64,000 nt of DNA from Mycoplasma yeatsii (lineage in GTDB: Bacteria; Bacillota_I; Bacilli_A; Mycoplasmatales; Mycoplasmataceae): assembly GCF_030815295.1 (NCBI RefSeq), contig NZ_JAUSWP010000005.1; one strand, written 5' to 3'. Shown piece by piece: positions 42,961 through 52,132 of the stretch. The notes below the pieces were generated by a model that saw only the letters and a list, made by a program, of their open reading frames with translations, had not been told where the DNA came from and ran no database searches. Numbering within the stretch: the first letter of the stretch is position 1; each line of letters starts with the position of its first letter. The translations under genes and the position numbers were made by a program.

Positions 42961-42994
42961 AAAATATAAAAACTCACAAATATATTTGTGAGTT
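42961..42994 (-). terminator. Intrinsic terminator after the M23-domain lipoprotein gene
   Basis: AAACTCACAAAT, ATAT, TTGTGAGTTTTT on the minus strand, 24 bp after the stop at 43018. It ends the TPP-riboswitch operon. Confidence 0.88.
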
Positions 42995-43017
42995 TAATGA
43001 TTTTATGTCGTTAATTA

Positions 43018-45189
43018 TTAAGTTATGTTATTAGCTTTTCTAACATCAAATGAAACAGTTTTATCATCTCTTAGTCTGTAAACTAAATTAGGATTTGCAT
43101 AAGCTTTAGTTTTTTCAAAATTAGCCATACTTAAACCGTTAACATATGCTGGTATTTCATCTTTAATTATTATATCTTTTTTGGTGTTTGAATCTTTGAT
43201 TTCTTCTCCTGTAATTGGATCTACTTCTTTAACTGGTGTTGGTAATTTAGTTTCAACCCCAGCATTACCTAAAGTACCTCATTGAACTTTGCCACCCACC
43301 TCGCGATGATATGATTGTATTCTTCTATCATCTAGTGCAACTGATTGTGTTTTTGTTGAAAAGTAGTTTTGAGATAAATAATTTTCTCTTCTTGTATATA
43401 GGTTTATGTGAGCATGACTCATTCAACCACCGTTTGAAGAGTTATCTCCTAAAAATCCAATAACTGTATTTTTCTTAACTTCGAAAGGATTTGTCGGAGT
43501 TATATTATTAACTACTTTAATAACTCTTTGTCTACCAAGCTCTATAGTTTGAGCATTTCATCCTAAATTAGGATTGTTTAGTGTTGTTGCGGCATCTAGA
43601 TGTAAAAATGATATGTATATATCTTTATCATTGCCGTTCAATTGAGTTTCTATTTGTTTTGGTGATCAATCTAAATTCTTAACAGGTATTCTAGCAACTA
43701 AAACAGTTCCTACTCCAGTAAATGGAGTGTTAGTGGTTAATTCATAAGCAGCTATAATATGACCATCATAAGGCATTAACACAGGTTGGAAATCGTTTGC
43801 TAAATAGTCTTCTCCAATATGCATGTAAATAGGTGTTTTAATTTTTTCACCATAAAATCCTCTAGATCTTCCATAACCTCCTGAAAATAGCTCGGAATTA
43901 AATTGTCTAAAGAAATCTTTATTAATTGATTTTAGATTTTCTTGAGTTAATTGTTCGGTAGCAAAATTTGGAGCACTAATATTTTGTTTTACGAATTCTT
44001 CTTCATATAGATTTGCATATTTTTTAACACCAATTGATCTGTTTAATGTGATTTGTTTATTTGATTTTGTTAATACATCTAAAACAAGGTTAGCATTTCT
44101 ATAACTAGTTCCTTTGTTTATTTGTAATATATTAACTTTTTCAAATTTGTCTTTATCAAATCTAACATTTAATTTATCTTTAGAAATGTCTGAAAAGTCA
44201 GTATTTAATTCACCAAATTTAATAGTGTTAACCTTAATCATTTCATTTAATTTTAGATCGTTTCAGAATTTATCATTATTATCTAATTTAAATTTAATAA
44301 ATTTAGTTACTCCTGTTTCTGCTTTTTGGTTTTCTCTAACAGCTAATCTAACTTTTAGATAACCTTCATTAATTTCTAAATTAGAGTCTGATAAGTCAAC
44401 ATCAACGATTGTCGATTTAAATTCTAAATTTTCATCTTTAAATTCGTCTTTTAGTTTGTTAAATTCTTCAATTTTAATTTTAAAGATTGATTCTAATTGT
44501 TTAGAACTTAATTCATGAATCCCTCACTCATTAATAGATGATTTAATATCATCTGATATAGTTACACTACTAATTTCTGCACTAAATTTAGAGTCATCTA
44601 ATGTTTGTAATTTTTCATAAATTGGTTTTAGTTTTGTAGTATCAATTTTTTCAAAACCGCTTGTTTTAACATTTTTTAGTCTAAAGTTAATTGTTTGTTC
44701 AGAAAATAAACCATCAGCAAAAGGTGAATATATTGCTTTTTTATGACTTTCTAAATCACGTCTTACTCTTACTGGGAATATTACATCAAAGTTATTAGCA
44801 AAATCTCTGATTATATTTGTATAATCAACTTCAAATCTTAATTCTTTTACATAATTATCTGATAAGTTGAATTTGTCTTTAACGATTTGTTTAAATTTAT
44901 CTTCATCAAATTTTATATATTTAGCAGCATAATTGTTTTTCATAATGTTTAAAAATTCAACTGTTTGACCACTAGCTTGTGGATGAGTGAATTTTACTAA
45001 TTCTTCATTATGATCGTGCTTTTCAAAATACTCTTTTATTTCAGATAAAATATTAATTTGATTTAATTGTTCTGCTTCAGTCAATGTGTTTTTAAATGTT
45101 GGTCCATAACAAGAAACAACAGCTAAAGCAGAAGGTATTATAACCGTACTAGATAATAATGGTAAAAATAACTTTTTTAATAACTTCAT
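43018..45189 (-). CDS. Lipoprotein with M23 (LytM-type) metallopeptidase-like domain
   Basis: This 723-residue secreted lipoprotein has signal LFLPLLSSTVIIPSALA and lipobox AVVSC. About 430 residues of unassigned, probably repeated beta/alpha domains come first. The C-terminal part then shows the M23 ligand set: HIGED (H457, D461), IAAYE/VGTVLVARI strands, SFLHLD and SHAHINLY (H592, H594). All zinc-site residues are kept although the organism should have no peptidoglycan. It is the second gene of a TPP-riboswitch operon, 15 bp after the membrane-protein gene. Its role could be binding or processing of a thiamine compound or a peptide (inference). Confidence 0.82.
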
Positions 45190-45204
45190 ATCTATAATAC
45201 CTTT

Positions 45205-46104
45205 CTATGCAACTGAAATAACTACTCCTGTTTGCATTTTAATTAATATACATATAAATCCTATTACTATAGGAATAACTATAGAAAAAATAACTACTAA
45301 TAATAGTTTTAATAATTCTGTTAGAAAACCTTTTAACTCTTGTTTTTTAACTTCTTTGTCTAATAAAACAAAGTTAATTGTTTTAAAAACAATATCTAAT
45401 ATTGGGAAAAATAAGTGGAATGAAAAGTATTCGAAAAATGATGATATGAATAAAATTACTCATATAACAAATAATTCAATTAAAAGAATTTCAAACATAT
45501 CAATTTTATAAATACCGTGATCAATCATTGAAATTAAAGGCATTATAATGATTAAAGAAGTTATGAAAATAAACTCTTTAATACTGAATGCTAATGTTGA
45601 TAATTCACTTTTTGTTTCAAAAAATGACTTGATTGTAGTTTGTTGTAATAATTCATACTCTGTTTTATTTTTATGAGTTCTTTTTATCGCATTAAAGAAT
45701 CCTAAAAATGCAACAAAACCTAAAATTCCTCCAATCAATTGTCCAGCAAATATATAAGGCATACCTTTGGTTAGCATACCACCTGTAAGTCCTGCTAGAT
45801 CTTGTCCTGATTTTCCAAATCCTATCAATACAGATTTAAATAAAACAATCATAGGATTTAAAAATGGTGCAATAGCAGTTTTAGATAGAATACTTGCAAA
45901 AGCATAAGGTAAGAAAAATCCTAATGCTGTTGCTAAAGTAAATCCTACTGATAAAAATAATTTATTATTATGTTTTTTTAAAATTATTGATAGTAATTTG
46001 ATTGCAAATACAAAAAATATTAATAAAAATACTCCAATAATTTCAAATGTAAATACTGTGCCATTAAAATAGGTTCTTAAGGCTTCTCCTGGTGTATTTT
46101 TCAT
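45205..46104 (-). CDS. TPP-riboswitch-controlled membrane protein, MIP/aquaporin-like
   Basis: This 299-residue protein has about six to seven membrane segments. The middle reads TALGFFLPYAFASILS, then PFLNPMIVLFKSVLIG, then MPYIFAGQLIGGILGFVAFLGF. This resembles the first half of MIP channels (NPA loop followed by the P-YI-A-Q-LG-ILG helix), with NPM in place of NPA. No second NPA was found. It is therefore a distant MIP-like or unrelated transporter; the riboswitch suggests a thiamine-related cargo. The ATG follows AGGGGTGAT (9-nt spacing), which the riboswitch could mask. Confidence 0.75.
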
Positions 46105-46110
46105 GTTAAA

Positions 46111-46163
46111 TATATCACCCCTGTTTATCTATTTTATATATTTTGTTCTTGTCTAAATAAGGG
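46111..46163 (-). promoter_or_regulatory. Expression platform of the TPP riboswitch (SD-masking model)
   Basis: CCCTTATTT (46163-46155) is a perfect 9-bp complement of AAATAAGGG (46251-46243), the strand that forms P1/P2 of the aptamer. When the aptamer is folded with TPP, CCCTT is free and can pair with the Shine-Dalgarno AGGGG (46122-46118). This predicts translational repression by TPP. Base pairing is read by eye. Confidence 0.55.
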
Positions 46164-46175
46164 CATTTTATAAAT

Positions 46176-46253
46176 AGAAACGCTTAGCCACGCATGCATT
46201 ATCATGATCTGCTAATAGGTATAATCTCAGCCTTTTACAGCACCCTTATTTCT
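46176..46253 (-). ncRNA. TPP (thiamine pyrophosphate) riboswitch aptamer
   Basis: The minus strand reads AGAAATAAGGGTGCT, then GGCTGAGATTATACC, then AGATCATGATAATGCATG and GCGTGGCTAA. These match the THI-box consensus: GGGTGC, CTGAGA, ATACC, TGATC, and the P5 loop ATAATG closed by CATG/CATG, followed by GCG. Helices can be drawn: P1 AGAAA/TTTCT, P2 AGGGT/ATACCT, P4 TTAGC/GCTAA. It lies 72 nt upstream of the membrane-protein start. The match is good to my reading; covariance search would confirm it. Confidence 0.9.
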
Positions 46254-46258
46254 TTAAT

Positions 46259-46267
46259 ATTATAACA
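46259..46267 (-). promoter_or_regulatory. Extended -10 promoter of the TPP operon
   Basis: TGTTATAAT on the minus strand is a full extended -10 (TGnTATAAT). It would start transcription about 7 nt before the aptamer. No good -35 is visible. The region 46268-46353 holds no gene that I can support. Confidence 0.6.
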
Positions 46268-46353
46268 ACTGTTTAGAAATACTATCCCTATTTTTAAAAT
46301 AGTTCAAATATTACTAAAATAGTATATTTTTTACATGCTTTAACCTAAAAATA

Positions 46354-46386
46354 AAATAATAAAAAGTGCAATGAAATTGCACTTTT
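46354..46386. terminator. Intrinsic terminator after nrdE
   Basis: AAAAGTGCAAT, GAA loop, ATTGCACTTTT with T-rich tails on both strands. It ends the nrd operon on the minus strand. Confidence 0.88.
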
Positions 46387-46393
46387 GTTTTTG

Positions 46394-48556
46394 TTAAATT
46401 TTACATGCGTCACATTCGTAGTTTTCACTATCTTCTAATACATCTTGACGAATTCGTACATAATAAATTGATGCACAACCTTGTTTAAATGCATTAACAT
46501 AAGCACGGTTTAGATCTCTTGTTGTTGCTTTATCAGTCATAAATAATGTTAATGATATTGCTTGATCAACGTGTTGTTGAGCAGCTGCTACAACGTTAAT
46601 AATTGGATCTGGTCCCATTTCATATGCTCCGATTGCATAATAAGCCATATTATCAAAATTGATTTCATATGCAGGAACATAAACTCTACCTAATTTTCCT
46701 TCTTTTCTAACTTCAACAGTTGAAACTACTGGTTGAAGTGATGGAGTACATGAACTTAAATAACTAATTGATCCAGTAGGAGCAACAGCCATTAAGTGAG
46801 AGTTTGCTAGTCCAGTTTGTTTGATTTTTTCTACTAATTCAATTCATTGTTGTTGAGTAGGAATTTCTACATCATACTTACTAAATAATTCTTTAACTTT
46901 TGCAGTTGCTGGAGTTCATTTGTCAGGTTCACATTTTGTATATTTATCAAATCAAGAACCATCAGCAAATCTTGATTCATCAAATGAACTAAATTTTCCA
47001 AATTCTTCAGCTAATTTATTTGATGCTTTAAATGCATTATAAGCAACTGTATAGAAGAACATGTTTGTAAAATCAACTGCTTCAGGTGAATTATACATAA
47101 CTGAGTTTGTAGCTAAAAATCCATGTAAGTTCATAGCTCCCAATCCAACAGCATGATTATTAGCATTACCATTTTTAATTGATGGTGCACAATCTAGATC
47201 AGAATTTCTTGAAACAACATCTAATGCAGTAATTGCAGTGTAAACAGCTTGTCCAAATTCTTTTCCAGATTTCATCATTTTATCGATATTTAAACTTCCT
47301 AAGTTACAACAAATATCTTCACCAGTTTTTGTAAATGATAAATCTTGACTATATTCACTAGCTGTACTTACTTGAACAATTTCACTACATAAGTTACTCA
47401 TAATAATTCTTCCTTTTTTATCATGAGCATTTCTTCTGTTTACTGTATCTTCAAATAAAATGTATGGATATCCGCTTTCAAAATGTAATTCAGCAATTGT
47501 TAAGAATAATTTTCTTGCACTAATAAAAGTTTTTTTAATGCTTGGGTTTTCTAACATTTCATAGTATTTTTCAGTAATTGAAATATCTGATAATGGTTTA
47601 CCATAAACTTTTTTAACATCATAAGGGCTAAATAAAGCCATATCTTTGTTTTCTTTTGCTAATTCAAAAGTAATATCTGGAATAACTACTCCTAAAGATA
47701 GAGATTTAATTCTGATTTTTTCATCAGCATTTTCTCTTTTAGTGTCTAAAAATGAAATGATATCTGGATGGTGTGCTGAAATATAAACAGCTCCAGCTCC
47801 TTGACGTTGTCCTAATTGATCTGCATAAGTAAATGAATCTTCTAAAATTTTCATTACAGGAATTGGTCCACTACTTAATCCATCAATATTTTTAATAGGT
47901 GATCCAGTTTCACGTAAGTTTGTTAAACAGATCGCAACTCCTCCACCTCTTTTTGAAAGTTGAAGTGATGTTGAAATTGTTCTACAAATTGATTCCATGT
48001 TATCTTCACATCTTAATAAATAACATGAAACATATTCTCCTCTATGTTTTTTACCTGCATTTAAAAATGTTGGAGTAGCTGGTTGGAAACGTCCTAGCAT
48101 AATATTTTTTAAAATATCTTTTGCTTTTTCATAATTACCGTTTCCTAAAAATAAAGCATTCATTAATGCACGATCAGAATATGATTCTAAATATTTTTCA
48201 CTATCAAAAGTTTTTAAAGCATAGGCATTAAAGAATTTTAATGCACCCATAAAACTTGGAAATGAATGGTTAAATGATTTTGCATACTCATCTAATTCTT
48301 CAATTTGTTTAAAATCATATTTATCTATTATTTGTTTATCGTAATAATTATTTTCAACTAAATATCCTATTCTTTGTCTTAAATTATCAAACTTCATCAT
48401 TCTTGGTTCGATATGATTTTCAATATATGATTTTGCAGCTTCTACATCTAATTTAAAGTTATCTTGACCTGGAGAAAACAATTTAGATCTAGCATTTAAT
48501 TTAATATAGTCATCATTAGTATTATCTAAGATATGTAGGTCTTTATTATCTTTCAT
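46394..48556 (-). CDS. nrdE: Class I ribonucleotide reductase large subunit (NrdE)
   Basis: This 720-residue catalytic subunit reduces NDPs to dNDPs. It carries the N-terminal NrdE region, catalytic motifs around SCYLLRCEDNMESI (first redox Cys), DICCNLGSLNIDKMM, NLHGFLATN, and VAPTGSISYLSSCTPSLQP, and ends with the CxxC tail CDACKI. The start at 48556 is preferred over an in-frame ATG three codons earlier because that ATG abuts the GAGAGG site. It overlaps the end of nrdI by 11 bp. Only about one TGA-Trp break is visible. Confidence 0.96.
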
Positions 48557-49016
48557 TATTTCCATCCTCTCAGAATTTATTTAATATTTTTGTAATTTCA
48601 CTTACATCATGTTGTGTTCCTAATAATTCAAATTGGTATAAAAATGGAACGTTTAATTTTTTTGAAATAATTGGTCCTGCAATACCAAAAGTATCTCCAA
48701 AATTACTATTTCCAGAAGCAATGACTCCTCGACAGTATTTTCTATTTTCAGGATTATTTAAAAATTTAATAACTTGTTTTGGAACTGCTCCTTCTAAATG
48801 TTCTCCTCCACCACTATATGTTGGTGTACATAAAACATAATCTTTATCAACAGAAATAGCTTGTTCTATTTCGTATGGGATTCTTGCATTATCAATACCT
48901 AATTTTTGTATAAATCTATGAGTATTATTTGATATTGATGAAAAATAAACAACGAATGGTGCTCCTTTTGGTTTAATAACATCACTAGCACTAACTTTTT
49001 TTACATTTTCATGCAT
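48546..49016 (-). CDS. nrdI: Ribonucleotide reductase-associated flavodoxin NrdI
   Basis: This 156-residue flavodoxin-like protein binds FMN. The family pattern FVVYFSSISNNTHRFIQKLG (phosphate loop), TPTYSGGGEHLEGAVPKQVIKFL and ASGNSNFGDTFGIAG is clear. A TGA read as Trp extends the chain by ten residues to 48546, giving the 11-bp overlap with nrdE. In class Ie systems NrdI generates the radical-initiating modification of NrdF. Confidence 0.95.
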
Positions 49017-49038
49017 AACACTATCCCCCTAAATATAT

Positions 49039-50058
49039 CTAAAATTCTCAGTCTTCATCTTCAGTTTCAACAGAAACTCCCATAACATATGATGATCCGT
49101 TTCCTGAGAAGAAATCATGATTTTCATCAGCTCTAGCTGATAGTTGGTTAAAGATTTCAGGTTCAATTCTTGTTTCTTCTTCACTAAATGGTGAATCGTA
49201 TCCTAAGTTTTGTAAGAATTTTCCTGCGTTGTAAACACTAAATCTAATAGCGTCATCAACTATACCAAATCCATCATATAATTCTTTTAAATATTCAGTT
49301 TCTAAGTCAATTAATTCATATAGTAAATCAAAAACGAATTTTTTCATTTCTTCTTGTTTTTCAGGTGATAATTTAGCAACTTTTTTCTGATATTTATAAC
49401 CACTGTAGTAATTATGAATAACTTTATCTCTTAAAATTAATCTAACAATATCAGAAGTGTTTGGTAATTTACCTCTAGCTGATAAATAGAATGGTAAGTA
49501 GAATCCTCCATATAATAAGAATCCTGGCATTAAAGCAGCGGCAACTTTAGATTTTAATGGATCATTTCCAGCATAATATGGAATTAAAGCTTTTGCTCTT
49601 TTTTGTAGTGATTCAGTTTTAACTACTCATTCATGAGCTTCTTCAATTTGTTCACTTGAACATAGTGTTGAAAATATTGTTCCATAACTTCTTGCGTGAA
49701 CTGCAACCATAAAAGCAAAGTTAGCATAAATTACTTGTTCATGATCTGTTAATGAATTATCAATTTGTGTAACATCTCCAACTGTTGCTTGAACTGTATC
49801 TAATAAAGTTAACCCTGTAAATGTTCTAGTAATTAATTGTTGTCATTCAGGAGTCAATCCTCTTCATGAACTTAAATCATTTGAAACTGGAATTTTTTCT
49901 GGTAATCAGAAGTTTTGTGTAATTCTATTTCAAACTTCTAAGTCTTTTTCGTCATTAATTACATTTCAATTTACAGATCTTAAGTTACCTTTAAAACCTT
50001 GTTGGATAAATTCGGTTGGACTTACTGATTCATTATAGTATTTTTGTTCTTTTGACAT
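49039..50058 (-). CDS. nrdF: Class Ie (metal-free, VPK-type) ribonucleotide reductase radical subunit NrdF
   Basis: This 339-residue R2 protein supplies the radical to NrdE. The usual metal ligands are Asp and three Glu plus two His. Asp is kept (LLDTVQ, D87) and both His remain (FMVAVHARSYG H121; DKVIHNYY H215). The three Glu are V118 (normally EAVHARSY), P178 (MPGFLLYGG; normally ESFLFYSG) and K212 (RDKVIH; normally RDEAVH). This is the VPK signature of class Ie, described for Mesoplasma florum, where a Tyr near SY(G) becomes a DOPA radical without metal. Here Tyr125 is the candidate. Start follows a GGGGAAG site. Confidence 0.95.
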
Positions 50059-50279
50059 AAATATCATCTTCCCCTAAACTATCTTATTTTTAACCTTTTT
50101 AAAAGTTGTCTTTCTTTATTATAATTTCTTTAAATTAGAAAACTTAAAAAATGTAATGAAAAATTTTTCATTAAAATTAAAACTTTTTATATAAAAAATA
50201 ATTAGTTAAAAGGTATTTATTTTATTTATTTTTATGTTATATATAAGAAATTATTTATTTTGAAAAACTATCAATTAAA

Positions 50280-50305
50280 CAAAAAAGAACTCTATAAAGA
50301 GTTCT
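50280..50305 (-). terminator. Intrinsic terminator inside the nrd leader
   Basis: AGAACTC, TTTATA loop, GAGTTCT, then five more T. It lies about 225 nt upstream of the nrdF start, so readthrough or a second promoter (a TATAAT lies near 50125) is needed to express the operon. Confidence 0.88.
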
Positions 50306-50380
50306 AATTTAGTTCTGTTTATCATTACGCCAGGTCATAAATTCGTAGGCAGGGCCGGTAAGAACTAAAACCACCAATCT
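50282..50380 (-). ncRNA. Structured leader/attenuator upstream of nrdFIE, class not recognised
   Basis: A ~100-nt RNA of unusual GC content for an intergenic region. A 9-bp helix, TTTAGTTCT (50369-50361) with AGAACTAAA (50316-50308), closes a 44-nt core containing ACCGGCCCTGCCTACG and ATGACCTGGCGTAATGAT. It is followed at once by a terminator whose 5' arm AGAACTC repeats the 3' strand of the closing helix. The layout is that of a transcription-attenuating riboswitch or a small independent RNA. The core does not fit TPP, purine/2'-dG, preQ1, SAM, ZTP, THF or fluoride consensus as I know them. Confidence 0.6.
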
Positions 50381-50387
50381 AGTAAAT

Positions 50388-50416
50388 AATATATTTACAT
50401 TATTAATCTATCACAA
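50388..50416 (-). promoter_or_regulatory. Promoter of the nrd leader
   Basis: -35 TTGTGA (50416-50411), 17-bp spacer, -10 TATATT (50393-50388) on the minus strand. Predicted start near 50381. The stretch 50059-50279 between terminator and nrdF holds no other supported feature apart from AT-rich sequence and the TATAAT mentioned. Confidence 0.65.
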
Positions 50417-50430
50417 AAAATTATTATTAT

Positions 50431-51396
50431 CTATAAAGAATGTTTTTTAATAAACTCTTTAATTTTAATATGATATTGATCTGCATAATCGGCAATAACT
50501 CTAACGTGTTCACTATTTTCAGGAGTTCAAATTTCAGTTATATCTTTATTTGATTTTTCGTACATTTCAACACTCATTAAATAATTAATAAAAGTATCGC
50601 CTTTAGAATGAATATAAAATATTGGAGTTGTTACTTGGTTCATATTTTTTAATAAATCATATTGTTTAATATCTTTATTTACATGTTTATTAAATTTTGA
50701 TCCAACAAATAAACTAGTTTGTCATCAATTTTTTTCTAATCTAGTTGACATGTATCATCTAAATTGACGAACTAAATTTGAAAAACCACAATCAGCAACA
50801 ATTCAATTAATATCTTTTTTATATTTACCAATTTGAGCATATAAAACTGAAGTTGATGCTCCCATACTATTTCCAATTAACCCTATATGAGTAGCTTTAT
50901 TTTGTTTTAAAAATTCAATAACAGTATCTAGCATTTCAATTGTGCTAAATCCAACATCAGTATTTTTACCATAACTTCTTCCATGAGCAAACTGATCAAA
51001 AGTTAAAATATTATAACCATCATTTAAAAAATGTTGAACAAGTCTTAAAGCTAAATATTTATTTTCAGTTCAACCGTGTAATCCGATTACTCATTTTTTA
51101 GAATTTTTATTTTCTATTTTTAAACAACTAATATTACCTTTATCATTAGATAATTCAAACTCTTTAATTTGATTTTTATCAATTAAAAAATCTTGAATAT
51201 TTTTGTCTTTAAGATCTTGAACGTGTTCATTATATGTATTAGTAAAATCATCAAATCTTTTATATGTTAAACAAAAATGAATGAATCTTTTAATGTACTT
51301 ATTTTGTTTAGTAATTTGAAATGGATAAATAAAAATAAAATAAAATATTATTTTAAAAAAGTTATTTTTATTAACTGAACAACCTTTATTTTTCAT
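50431..51396 (-). CDS. Alpha/beta hydrolase
   Basis: This 321-residue serine hydrolase is a paralogue of the 40732 gene. The elbow reads GLIGNSMGASTS, the upstream loop GLHGWTENKYLALRL, FDQFAHGRSYGK and the acid/His region YIHSKGDTFINY ... NSEHVRVI. A hydrophobic N-terminal segment (FFKIIFYFIFIYPF, about 13-26) may anchor it in the membrane. Substrate unknown. AAGGAGG precedes the ATG. It ends 15 bp before the nrd promoter. Confidence 0.85.
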
Positions 51397-51423
51397 TTGT
51401 CCTCCTTAATTAATATTGATATT

Positions 51424-51443
51424 AAAAAAGAGTTTAAACTCTT
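51424..51443 (-). terminator. Intrinsic terminator after trmB
   Basis: AAGAGT, TTAA, ACTCTT and six T on the minus strand, 5 bp past the trmB stop. Short stem. Confidence 0.75.
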
Positions 51444-51447
51444 AATT

Positions 51448-52116
51448 TTATTTTAAATTTTTAATAACTATTTTGTTAATATTTTTTCCTAAACTATGAA
51501 ATTTAGTTTCATATTCAGTTGCGATATTATCTTTTATCATTTCTTGATCTTTATATAAATCATTAGTTTTATAAATAATTTCTCACTTATTAGTTTGACT
51601 TAATTGTTCTAAACTAAATTCATATAATAAGTCATTATCACTTTTAAATTCTAAAATTCCATCTTTTTTAAGTATTTTAGAATATCGATCTAAAAATGTA
51701 ATAAATGTTAAACGTTTTTTAGCGTGTCTTTTTTTAGGTCATGGATCTGAAAAGTTTAAATAAATTTTTGAAATAGAATCATCATCAAACATTTCAGTTA
51801 AATCTTCAGCAAAATCATTAAAATATTTTAAATTATTCATTTGTTGATTATTTTGTTCAAAAATTTTCAAACTCTTTTTTAAAGCCACTCCAACAACTGT
51901 GGTTTCTTTTTCCATACCAATAAAATTAATATTATGATTTTTTAAAGCTAAAGTAGTTATAAACTGACCTTTACCACATCCTATTTCAAGATGAACATCA
52001 TTATTGTTATTAAATTCTTTATTTAAATCTAAACGATTTGGTTTATTAAAATGTATTAAATTATTTTTGTGAATTTCTAAAAAATCTTTTGTTCACGGTT
52101 TATTTCTTAAACGCAT
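51448..52116 (-). CDS. trmB: tRNA (guanine-N7-)-methyltransferase
   Basis: This 222-residue SAM enzyme makes m7G46 in tRNA. It has motif I VHLEIGCGKGQFIT, FIGMEKE, and the family signature LNFSDPWPKKRHAKKRLTF. The start MRLRNKPWTKDFL is typical (RxRxKPWA-like) and follows AAGGAG. It lies 16 bp after mgtE. Confidence 0.95.
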
Positions 52117-52132
52117 ATTTTCTCCTTACTAT

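Noticed and set aside
50282..50380. Interpretation of the nrd leader as SRP (4.5S) RNA
   Set aside because: The plus strand has CCAGGTCA, but the invariant GGAAGGAAGCAGC loop is missing on both strands.
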